Made by a program: the position numbers and the translations under genes. The notes beneath the pieces were generated by a model, which saw nothing but the letters and a program-made list of their open reading frames with translations, was not told where the DNA came from and did no database searches. From Betaproteobacteria bacterium (GTDB taxonomy: Bacteria > Pseudomonadota > Gammaproteobacteria > Burkholderiales > Thiobacillaceae), in NCBI GenBank assembly GCA_016873905.1, contig VGVU01000051.1, positions 1 to 9,195 of the forward strand: a stretch of DNA of 9,195 nucleotides. The letters run 5' to 3'. Of the stretch, positions 1 to 5,463 are shown in pieces. How positions within the stretch are numbered: the first letter of the stretch is position 1; every line of letters starts with the position of its first letter.

Positions 1-313
1 CCCCGGCCTCGGGATAACCGACCACCACCGTGATCTCTGGCGGCAGATCGACCGCCAAGCCCATCAAGCAGCGCGCGTTTTCGGCGTAAAAATCCTCGCG
101 CAGGGCCAGATCCTCGGGCGGATAGCCGCACAGCGCCAGCTCGGGTGTCAGCAACAAGGTTGCTCCCTTCGCGACAGCAACCCGCGCCTGCGCCAGGATC
201 TGCGCGGCGTTACCGGCCAGATCGCCGACCACGGGATTAAACTGCGCCAAGGCCAGGCGGCGAGTCCCGCCAGCCTGTTCGCCCGCCCCCGAATTTCCAG
301 ACCTACCGGGCAT
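1..313 (-). CDS. nadE: Glutamine-dependent NAD+ synthetase, N-terminal part (runs off window)
   Basis: This is the first 104 codons of a gene that continues past the left edge. The visible part is the nitrilase-type glutaminase domain, which in this family releases ammonia from glutamine for the C-terminal synthetase to amidate nicotinate adenine dinucleotide, the last step of NAD+ synthesis in the cytoplasm. Residues 20-32 (RLALAQFNPVVGD) and 55-69 (LTPELALCGYPPEDL) match the family start; E58 in PELALCGYPPED corresponds to the catalytic glutamate of the Glu-Lys-Cys triad. The Lys, the Cys and the synthetase domain lie outside the window. The ATG at 313 overlaps the end of the DksA-type gene by 11 bases, which suggests coupled translation. 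It adds about 19 Gly/Ser/Ala-rich residues before the conserved core, so a start nearer the core (for example the TTG at 250) is possible. Identity is firm; the start is less so. Confidence 0.88.
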   Translation of the reverse strand, partial: MPGRSGNSGAGEQAGGTRRLALAQFNPVVGDLAGNAAQILAQARVAVAKGATLLLTPELALCGYPPEDLALREDFYAENARCLMGLAVDLPPEITVVVGYPEAG

Positions 314-692
314 GCGCGGCCTGAGTCCGTTCAAAATCCCCCTGACAGACGGTACAGCGACTCGCCGCCGGATTTACTTCGAGACGCGCCAACGGGATTC
401 CTTCGCCACACGCCTCGCAACGCCCAAAATCCGGATCATCCAGGCGCACCCGCGCGGCCTCCAGTTGTTTCAGTTCGCTCAATTCCAGGTCAAGGCGAGC
501 CGCAGCCAGATCCCCCAGCGTCACCGCCAGTGCCTCATCCGAACTGTCACCGCCCTGTTTGCCCAACAAGGTTGAAAACTGCGTCTCGCCGGTCGCCTTC
601 TCGGCCTCAAGAATCTCGTCCAGCAAGGCCGCACGACGCGCCAGCAAGGCCGTGCGCACACGATCCCGTTCCTCTTCCGTCAAGTAGTTCAT
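303..692 (-). CDS. DksA/TraR family zinc-finger protein
   Basis: This 129-residue protein belongs to the DksA/TraR family, whose members bind in the RNA polymerase secondary channel and change promoter response, often with ppGpp. Residues 5-85 are charged and helical, as expected for the coiled coil. D49, D52 and A54 in DSSDEA reproduce the D-x-x-D-x-A tip motif of true DksA. A four-cysteine zinc finger follows (C92, C95, C113, C116; spacing 2-17-2). It is shorter than E. coli DksA (151 residues), mainly at the N terminus. The ATG at 692 has a purine-rich GGGAG a few bases upstream. The gene is divergent from tRNA-Arg across 68 bases and overlaps nadE at its 3' end. The family is certain. Whether this is the main cellular DksA or a shorter paralogue cannot be decided here, so no symbol is given. 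Confidence 0.9.
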   Translation of the reverse strand: MNYLTEEERDRVRTALLARRAALLDEILEAEKATGETQFSTLLGKQGGDSSDEALAVTLGDLAAARLDLELSELKQLEAARVRLDDPDFGRCEACGEGIPLARLEVNPAASRCTVCQGDFERTQAAHAR

Positions 693-745
693 AACACCAC
701 TCCCAGAATCTCAAACCAAAATCTCGAACATCCACGCCCCTGCGC

Positions 746-751
746 TAGAAT
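746..751 (+). promoter_or_regulatory. Candidate -10 box for tRNA-Arg
   Basis: TAGAAT lies 9 bases before the mature tRNA 5' end and is followed by a GC-rich stretch (ACGCGACTC) resembling the discriminator of stable-RNA promoters. The -35 partner is weak: TCGAAC at 724-729 with a 16-base spacer matches TTGACA in only three positions. The position suggests transcription starts very close to the mature 5' end. Confidence 0.5.
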
Positions 752-760
752 ACGCGACTC

Positions 761-836
761 GCCTCCGTAGCTCAGTGGATAGAGCATCCCCCTCCTAAGG
801 GGAGGGTCACACGTTCGATTCGTGTCGGGGGCGCCA
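761..836 (+). tRNA. tRNA-Arg (anticodon CCU), CCA encoded
   Basis: The 76 bases fold as a complete cloverleaf. The acceptor stem pairs GCCTCCG (761-767) with CGGGGGC (826-832) including one T-G wobble. The D arm is GCTC/GAGC, the anticodon stem TCCCC/GGGGA, and the T arm ACACG/CGTGT with loop TTCGATT. The anticodon loop CTCCTAA (792-798) carries CCT at 794-796, which reads the arginine codon AGG. The discriminator is G833 and the CCA end (834-836) is encoded. No U-tract terminator is visible just downstream. The gene converges on the trp cluster. No integrase or duplicated tRNA 3' end is seen, so nothing suggests use as an attachment site. Confidence 0.97.
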
Positions 837-859
837 TCATTGCGCAGCCAGGCGGCCAC

Positions 860-890
860 GCCGCTCTACCGCGGGCCGCTCTACCGCCGG
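860..890. repeat. 15-base tandem duplication between tRNA-Arg and trpD
   Basis: GCCGCTCTACCGCGG (860-874) is followed directly by GCCGCTCTACCGCCG (875-889), identical in 14 of 15 positions, and base 890 continues the match. It lies in the 62-base gap where tRNA-Arg and trpD converge. An adjoining small perfect hairpin, GCGGC-CAC-GCCGC (852-864), has no U-tract on either strand, so it is not a convincing intrinsic terminator. Confidence 0.8.
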
Positions 891-898
891 ATTGTAGT

Positions 899-1912
899 TC
901 AAACCGTCCGCGCCGCCAGTGCCTCCAGGCGAGCCTTGGCTGCACCACTCTGGATAGCCGCCTGCGCTGCCAGAACCCCCTCGGCCAGGCTTGCGGCCAC
1001 GCCGCTGACATAGAGTGCGGCACCCGCGTTGAGCGCCACGATGTCACGCGCCGGGCCCGGCTGATTATCCAGGGCGCCCAGGAGCATGGCCTTGGATTCT
1101 TCAACCCCACTCACCGACAGTTTTTCAGAGGCACAGCGCGTCAGACCGAAATCTTCCGGGCTCACCGTGTACTCGTGAATCTGGCCATCCTTCAACTCGG
1201 CTATGTGTGTGGTCGCGCCCAGCGAGATCTCGTCAAGGCCGTCGTCGGCATGCACGACCAGCACATGGCGACTGCCCAACTCACGCAAGACCTCAGCCAG
1301 CAACCGGGTGTAAGCACGATCGAAGACGCCCAAGACCTGGTTCGGCGCACCCGCCGGATTGGTCATCGGCCCGAGCAGGTTAAAAAAGGTGCGCACGCCC
1401 AATTCACGGCGCACCGGCGCGGCGTGTTTCATGGCGCTGTGATGGTTGGGCGCAAACATGAAGCCCACGCCGATCTCGCGCACCGCCTGCGCCACCGCCT
1501 CGGGCGGCAAATTGACATTCACACCCAAGGCCTCGAGCACATCGGCACTACCCGACTTCGACGACACCGAACGGCCACCGTGCTTGGCGACCTTGGCGCC
1601 CGCTGCCGCTGCGACAAAGGCCGCCGCGGTAGAAACATTGAAGGTATGCGCACCGTCACCGCCCGTGCCGCAGGTATCCACCAGATAATCGACGCCGGTC
1701 AGCGGCACCTTGGTGGACAACTCGCGCATGACGGTCGCTGCGGCCGCCAGCTCGGTCACCGTCTCGCCCTTGCAGCGCAAGGCCACCACTGCGCCGGCAA
1801 TCTGCGCCGGGGTCAACTCCCCCGTCATGATGGCGCGCATCAGATCGAGCATCTCCTCGCGCGCAAGATCGGTGCGAGCCACCAGTTTGGACAACAGGGC
1901 CGGATAATTCAT
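899..1912 (-). CDS. trpD: Anthranilate phosphoribosyltransferase
   Basis: This 337-residue enzyme transfers phosphoribose from PRPP to anthranilate, the second step of tryptophan synthesis. Family motifs are in order: an N-terminal helical region with MTGELTP (29-35), the PRPP loop DTCGTGGD (79-86), NVST (92-95), the glycine-rich loop KHGGRSVSSKSGSAD (110-124), HHSAMKHAAPVRRELG (157-172) at the anthranilate site, FFNLLGPMTNP (176-186), and the acidic pair D227-E228 used for Mg-PRPP. Length is typical. The ATG at 1912 is chosen because it forms an ATGA overlap with the trpG stop and begins the conserved N terminus; the frame is open about 50 codons further upstream, but that stretch only shadows trpG. 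It is a stand-alone enzyme, not fused to TrpG. The usual next gene, trpC, does not follow. Confidence 0.97.
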   Translation of the reverse strand: MNYPALLSKLVARTDLAREEMLDLMRAIMTGELTPAQIAGAVVALRCKGETVTELAAAATVMRELSTKVPLTGVDYLVDTCGTGGDGAHTFNVSTAAAFVAAAAGAKVAKHGGRSVSSKSGSADVLEALGVNVNLPPEAVAQAVREIGVGFMFAPNHHSAMKHAAPVRRELGVRTFFNLLGPMTNPAGAPNQVLGVFDRAYTRLLAEVLRELGSRHVLVVHADDGLDEISLGATTHIAELKDGQIHEYTVSPEDFGLTRCASEKLSVSGVEESKAMLLGALDNQPGPARDIVALNAGAALYVSGVAASLAEGVLAAQAAIQSGAAKARLEALAARTV

Positions 1913-2481
1913 CGTGTTTCTTCCAGAAAGTTCCGCAGTAAATCGTGACCGTGTTCGGTGAGAATGGATTCCGGGTGAAACTGCACCCCCTCGACAGCCA
2001 GCGTCTTGTGGCGCACCCCCATGATCTCGCCGTCCTCGGTCCAGGCCGTGATCTCCAGGCAATCCGGCAGGGTTGCCTTCTCAATCACCAGCGAGTGATA
2101 GCGCGTCGCCGTGAACGGGTTGGGCAGGCCATGGAAAACACCAACATCGCGGTGCTGGATCGGCGAGGTCTTGCCGTGCATCAGTTGCTTGGCGTGGACA
2201 ATGCGCCCGCCAAAGGCCTGGCCGATGCTTTGGTGTCCCAGACACACACCCAGAAGCGGAATCTTTCCCGCCAGAGCCAGAATCAGCGGCACGGAGATCC
2301 CCGCCTCGTTGGGCGTACACGGCCCCGGCGAGATCACCACGCGATCCGGGGCGCGGGCGATCACCTCGTCCACCGTCACCTCATCGTTACGAACAACCTC
2401 CACCTCGCAACCCAGTTCACCAAAATACTGCACCAGGTTGTAGGTAAAACTATCGTAATTATCGAGCATCAAGAGTTTCAT
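1909..2481 (-). CDS. trpG: Anthranilate synthase component II (glutamine amidotransferase)
   Basis: This 190-residue class I glutamine amidotransferase supplies ammonia to TrpE for making anthranilate from chorismate. It has the family opening MLDNYDSFTYNLVQY (5-19), the oxyanion segment SPGPCTPNEAGIS (51-63), the nucleophile elbow GVCLGHQ with C80, and the other two triad members in FHPES (H169, E171). RYHSLV (127-132) is also conserved. In many bacteria the same subunit serves as PabA in folate synthesis; being between trpE and trpD argues that tryptophan is its main role, though sharing is possible. The start ATG (2481) overlaps the trpE stop by 4 bases (ATGA) and its own stop overlaps the trpD start the same way, so translation is probably coupled along the three genes. 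Confidence 0.97.
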   Translation of the reverse strand: MKLLMLDNYDSFTYNLVQYFGELGCEVEVVRNDEVTVDEVIARAPDRVVISPGPCTPNEAGISVPLILALAGKIPLLGVCLGHQSIGQAFGGRIVHAKQLMHGKTSPIQHRDVGVFHGLPNPFTATRYHSLVIEKATLPDCLEITAWTEDGEIMGVRHKTLAVEGVQFHPESILTEHGHDLLRNFLEETR

Positions 2482-3950
2482 ATCTCGCCCTCCCCCGCCA
2501 GCGCCAGTTCAGCGGCGCGCACCACGGCGCGGGCCTTGTTGCGGGTTTCCTGCCATTCGCTTTCGGGAACGGAATCGGCGACGATGCCGGCACCGGCCTG
2601 CACGAACAAGGTGTTGTCCTTGATCACAGCGGTGCGAATGGCGATGGCCACATCCATATCACCGTTAAAACCCAGATATCCGACTGCGCCGGCATAAATG
2701 CCGCGCTTGCTGGGTTCCAGTTGGTCGATGATCTCCATCGCCCGAATCTTGGGCGCGCCGGAGACGGTACCGGCCGGGAAGGTGGCGCGCAAAACCGCCA
2801 TGGCGTTGAGGCCAGACTTGAGCTTGCCCTCGACATTGGAGACGATGTGCATGACATGCGAGTAGCGTTCCACCGTCATGTTTTCAGTCACGCGCACGCT
2901 ACCGATCTCAGCGACGCGGCCGGTGTCGTTGCGGCCCAGATCCATCAACTGCACATGCTCGGCGCGCTCCTTGGGATCGGCCAGGAGTTCGGCCTCCAGA
3001 CGCAGGTCGTCCTCGCGGGTAAGGCCGCGTGGCCGGGTGCCGGCGATGGGGCGCACCGTCACGGTATCGTCCTCCAGCCGCACCAGGATCTCCGGGCTGG
3101 AACCCACAATCTGGAACCCCCCCATGTCGTAATAAAACATGTAAGGCGAGGGGTTGAGGCTGCGCAGGCTACGGTACAGCGACAACGGGTGACCATGGAA
3201 CGGCCGACTCATGCGTTGCGACAACACCACCTGCATGATGTCGCCGTCGAGAATGTACTGTTTGGCGCGATCCACGGCGGCTTTGAAGCCCGCCTCGCCG
3301 AACTCGGATACGGCATCCATCACCTCACCACGCACCGGGGCAGGCGCATGGGCAGGTTTGTTCAACTGCGCTGCCAGCGTGTTCAGTCGCGTCTGCGCAT
3401 TCAACCAGGCCTCTGGCACCATCGGGTCGGCATAGACAATGAGTGTCAACTGGCCGGTCAGGTTGTCGATCACCGCCAACTCGTCGGACAGCAATAACAG
3501 AATGTCGGGGGTACCGATGGCATCAGCCTTGTTGGACTGCGCCAGCTTCTTCTCAATGTAGCGTACCGTGTCGTAGCCGAAATAGCCCGACAGCCCGCCC
3601 GGAAAACGCGGCAGGCCCGGCACCGAGGCCGCCTTGAAACGGGCCATGTAGCCTTCGATAAAGGCGAGCGGATCGACCGCATCGGTCTGCTCCACCGCCA
3701 CACCGTCGGTTTCGACGCTCACGAAATGACCATGCACGCGCAGTACGGTGCGGGCCGGCAGACCAATAAAGGAGTAGCGCCCAAAGCGTTCGCCGCCCAC
3801 AACCGATTCAAGCAAGTAGGAATACGGCTGGTTGGCGAGCTTCAGATACAACGACAGCGGCGTATCAAGGTCCGCCGGCAAGCGCCGCACCACCGGAATG
3901 CGGTTGTAACCCTCGCGGGCTAACTGGTTGAACTTTTCTTCGTTGAACAC
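2478..3950 (-). CDS. trpE: Anthranilate synthase component I, GTG start
   Basis: This 490-residue chorismate-utilizing enzyme, with TrpG, makes anthranilate, the committed and feedback-controlled step of tryptophan synthesis. The N-terminal domain has GYNRIPV (14-20) and LLES (46-49), and the C-terminal domain has NPSPYMF (266-272); in this family LLES and NPSPYMF help form the tryptophan feedback site. Catalytic-domain motifs include PIAGTRPRG (301-309), ERAEHVQLMDLGRND (328-342), FPAGTVSGAPKIRAMEII (391-408) and GAVGYLGFNGDMD (421-433). The start codon is GTG at 3950. It is well supported: the gph stop TAA is in the same frame only two codons upstream (TAA GCG CCG GTG), so no earlier start is possible, and conserved residues begin soon after. 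Ribosome binding looks weak (GTAAG), consistent with coupling to gph. No separate trp leader or attenuator fits in the 6-base gap. Confidence 0.97.
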   Translation of the reverse strand: MFNEEKFNQLAREGYNRIPVVRRLPADLDTPLSLYLKLANQPYSYLLESVVGGERFGRYSFIGLPARTVLRVHGHFVSVETDGVAVEQTDAVDPLAFIEGYMARFKAASVPGLPRFPGGLSGYFGYDTVRYIEKKLAQSNKADAIGTPDILLLLSDELAVIDNLTGQLTLIVYADPMVPEAWLNAQTRLNTLAAQLNKPAHAPAPVRGEVMDAVSEFGEAGFKAAVDRAKQYILDGDIMQVVLSQRMSRPFHGHPLSLYRSLRSLNPSPYMFYYDMGGFQIVGSSPEILVRLEDDTVTVRPIAGTRPRGLTREDDLRLEAELLADPKERAEHVQLMDLGRNDTGRVAEIGSVRVTENMTVERYSHVMHIVSNVEGKLKSGLNAMAVLRATFPAGTVSGAPKIRAMEIIDQLEPSKRGIYAGAVGYLGFNGDMDVAIAIRTAVIKDNTLFVQAGAGIVADSVPESEWQETRNKARAVVRAAELALAGEGEI

Positions 3951-3956
3951 CGGCGC

Positions 3957-4643
3957 TTACTTTTTAACCACCCTCTCAGCCGCCGCCGCCAGGCTAGGCA
4001 CCACGGCATCGAGATCCAGTTCGCTGACCGGGCGACCCCGGTTATAGCCGTAAGGCACGCAAAACACCGGACAACCGGCGGCGCGCGCCGCCTGGGTATC
4101 GTTCAGCGAATCGCCAATCAGCAACATCTCGGCGGGCTCGATACCAAAGGCCTGTGCGGCATGGAGCAGCGGCAAGGGATCCGGCTTCTTCTTGGGCAAT
4201 GAATCGCCGGACAGCACCAGATCGAAATAGGAGAACAGTCCGGTATCGCGCAGCAGCGGCAGGGTAAATTGCTCGGCCTTGTTGGTGACACAGGCCAGCT
4301 TGAAGCCCATATGCTGAAACTTTTGCAGACCTTCGATCACGCCCGGGAAAGGCCGTGACTTACGCGACACATGCGCACCGTAATGCTTCTGGTAAATCGC
4401 CAAGGCACGCGTATTCAGCTCGGGATCCGGCTCGGCGTGCAGATCGCGCGTCAGACAGCGCTTGACCAGTCGCGACACACCGTTGCCGATGTAGGTCTTG
4501 ATCTCGGCCAACTCCAGCACCGGCAGCGCCAATTCCTTCAACATGGCAGCGGCGGCGTCAGCCAGATCCTCCGCCGTGTCGAGCAAGGTGCCGTCGAGGT
4601 CGATCATGATCGCCTTGACGGGCAAGGGGAATGCCACCGCCAT
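3957..4643 (-). CDS. gph: Phosphoglycolate phosphatase, HAD family
   Basis: This 228-residue HAD-superfamily hydrolase is predicted to dephosphorylate 2-phosphoglycolate, a product of oxidative DNA damage repair or of Rubisco oxygenation. All HAD motifs are present: motif I DLDGTLLDT (15-23, nucleophile D15 and acid D17), motif II T120 in CVTNK, motif III lysine in KKKPDP (151-156), and motif IV GDSLND (177-182). A helical cap of the Gph/PGP type fills residues 25-95. Position between rpe and trpE is the conserved proteobacterial setting for gph, which supports the call over other HAD phosphatases. The start ATG at 4643 is 2 bases after the rpe stop, with AAGG about 8 bases upstream. The 6-base gap to trpE puts it in the same transcript. 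Confidence 0.93.
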   Translation of the reverse strand: MAVAFPLPVKAIMIDLDGTLLDTAEDLADAAAAMLKELALPVLELAEIKTYIGNGVSRLVKRCLTRDLHAEPDPELNTRALAIYQKHYGAHVSRKSRPFPGVIEGLQKFQHMGFKLACVTNKAEQFTLPLLRDTGLFSYFDLVLSGDSLPKKKPDPLPLLHAAQAFGIEPAEMLLIGDSLNDTQAARAAGCPVFCVPYGYNRGRPVSELDLDAVVPSLAAAAERVVKK

Positions 4644-4645
4644 GG

Positions 4646-5329
4646 TTAAACCTTGGCCAGTTCGGCACGCATCTCGCCGATGATGGTGTCGTACTTGTTC
4701 TTGTCGTTGGCGTTGTATTTACCAAACACGGCAGAGCCGGCCACAAAGGTGTCGACACCCGCGCGGGCCACTTCGGCGATATTGGCCGGGCCAACGCCAC
4801 CGTCAATCTCGAGACGGCAGTTATAGCCACCCGCGTCAATCATGGCGCGGACCTTCTTGGCCTTGTCGAGCACATAGGGGATGAACTTCTGGCCGCCGAA
4901 GCCCGGGTTAACCGACATCAGCAGGACCATGTCGAGCTTGGGCAGGGTGTATTCCAGAATATCCAGCGGCGTGGCCGGGTTGAAGACCAGGCCGGCCTTG
5001 CAACCGGATTCCTTGATCAGACCGATGGTGCGGTCGATGTGCTCGGAGGCCTCCGGGTGGAAGGTGATGTAAGTGGCACCGGCCTTGGCGAAATCGGGGA
5101 TGATGCGATCGACCGGCTTGACCATCAGGTGGACATCAATCGGCGCGGTCACGCCGTGCTTGCGCAGCGCCTCGCAGACCAGCGGGCCGATGGTCAGGTT
5201 GGGCACATAGTGGTTGTCCATCACATCGAAGTGGACGATGTCGGCGCCGGCGGCGAGAACATTGTCAACCTCCTCGCCCAGCTTGGCGAAGTTGGCAGAA
5301 AGGATGGAAGGGGCAATTTGAAAGTCCAT
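4646..5329 (-). CDS. rpe: Ribulose-phosphate 3-epimerase
   Basis: This 227-residue TIM-barrel enzyme interconverts ribulose 5-phosphate and xylulose 5-phosphate in the pentose phosphate or Calvin cycle. Signature residues are visible: APSILSANF (6-14) with S8; HFDVMDNHYVPN (33-44), carrying metal ligand H33 and acid/base D35; DVHLMV (65-70) with H67; the phosphate loop SVNPGFGGQKF (139-149); and EIDGGV (174-179) with the second acid/base D176. Length is normal and no catalytic residue is missing. The ATG at 5329 has GGAG about 8 bases upstream. It is the first gene of the rpe-gph-trpE-trpG-trpD run, preceded by a 128-base gap that most likely holds the operon promoter. Confidence 0.97.
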   Translation of the reverse strand: MDFQIAPSILSANFAKLGEEVDNVLAAGADIVHFDVMDNHYVPNLTIGPLVCEALRKHGVTAPIDVHLMVKPVDRIIPDFAKAGATYITFHPEASEHIDRTIGLIKESGCKAGLVFNPATPLDILEYTLPKLDMVLLMSVNPGFGGQKFIPYVLDKAKKVRAMIDAGGYNCRLEIDGGVGPANIAEVARAGVDTFVAGSAVFGKYNANDKNKYDTIIGEMRAELAKV

Positions 5330-5356
5330 GGAAGGCTCCGTTTAAACAGGTCAGAC

Positions 5357-5362
5357 ATTCTA
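5357..5362 (-). promoter_or_regulatory. Candidate -10 box for the rpe-trpD operon
   Basis: Read on the minus strand this is TAGAAT, the same hexamer as in front of tRNA-Arg. Transcription would begin about 20 bases before the rpe ATG, leaving room for the GGAG ribosome site. No good -35 is found at 16-18 bases (TGCTGG at 17 is poor), so the promoter may need an activator or lie elsewhere in the gap. Confidence 0.4.
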
Positions 5363-5363
5363 C

Positions 5364-5377
5364 CGCAAGGTCTTGCC
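5364..5377. promoter_or_regulatory. Palindrome CGCAAGGTCTTGCC, possible operator upstream of rpe
   Basis: GCAAG-GT-CTTGC (5365-5376) is a perfect inverted repeat with a 2-base centre, directly upstream of the candidate rpe -10 box, where a repressor could block polymerase. A 14-base near-copy lies in the apaG upstream region (6484-6497). The operator role is inference. Confidence 0.35.
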
Positions 5378-5394
5378 CTCCAGCATGCACAAAG

Positions 5395-5441
5395 ATCCCT
5401 GTTTACATCGCCCTGCTTATCTCCATGTTTTATATCCCTGT
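5395..5441. repeat. Repeated ATCCCTGT motif upstream of rpe
   Basis: ATCCCTGT occurs at 5395-5402 and again at 5434-5441, with a related CGCCCTG (5409-5415) between them. On the transcribed strand these read ACAGGGAT. The stretch is more AT-rich than the flanking genes and sits behind the likely rpe promoter. The copies are short, so chance is possible; they could be activator sites. Confidence 0.35.
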
Positions 5442-5443
5442 AC

Positions 5444-5463
5444 GGGTAATGACGGCGTTACCC
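5444..5463 (-). terminator. Weak hairpin at the end of the metallo-beta-lactamase-fold gene
   Basis: GGGTAA (5444-5449) pairs with TTACCC (5458-5463) around an 8-base loop, and the stem includes the gene's own stop codon. On the minus strand no run of T follows, so it is a poor intrinsic terminator. It is listed because it is the only stem at this gene end; readthrough into rpe remains possible. Confidence 0.2.

Noticed and set aside
151..163. GCAAC-AAG-GTTGC, a third copy of the GCAA/TTGC palindrome
   Set aside because: It has a 3-base centre, different flanks, and lies inside the conserved coding part of nadE, so it is best explained by codons.
761..836. tRNA-Arg as an integration site for a mobile element
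   Set aside because: No integrase, no repeated tRNA 3' segment and only housekeeping genes on both sides.
1175..1948. Long plus-strand open frame (257 codons) opposite trpD
   Set aside because: It lies antisense to a gene with complete TrpD motifs; its translation is rich in Arg, His and Gln with no domain, typical of a shadow frame in GC-rich DNA.
1913..2062. A longer trpD start reaching back to 2062
   Set aside because: The extra 50 residues are trpG read in another frame; the ATGA overlap at 1909-1912 and the normal family N terminus favour 1912.
2721..3497. Long plus-strand open frame (258 codons) opposite trpE
   Set aside because: Antisense to a fully conserved TrpE, no recognisable motif and no ribosome site.
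3951..3956. A trp leader peptide and attenuator before trpE
   Set aside because: The gap from gph is 6 bases, with no room for a leader; none was recognised before rpe either.
4631..5449. Plus-strand open frame (272 codons) opposite rpe
   Set aside because: Antisense to rpe, whose active-site residues are all intact; the frame follows from codon bias.
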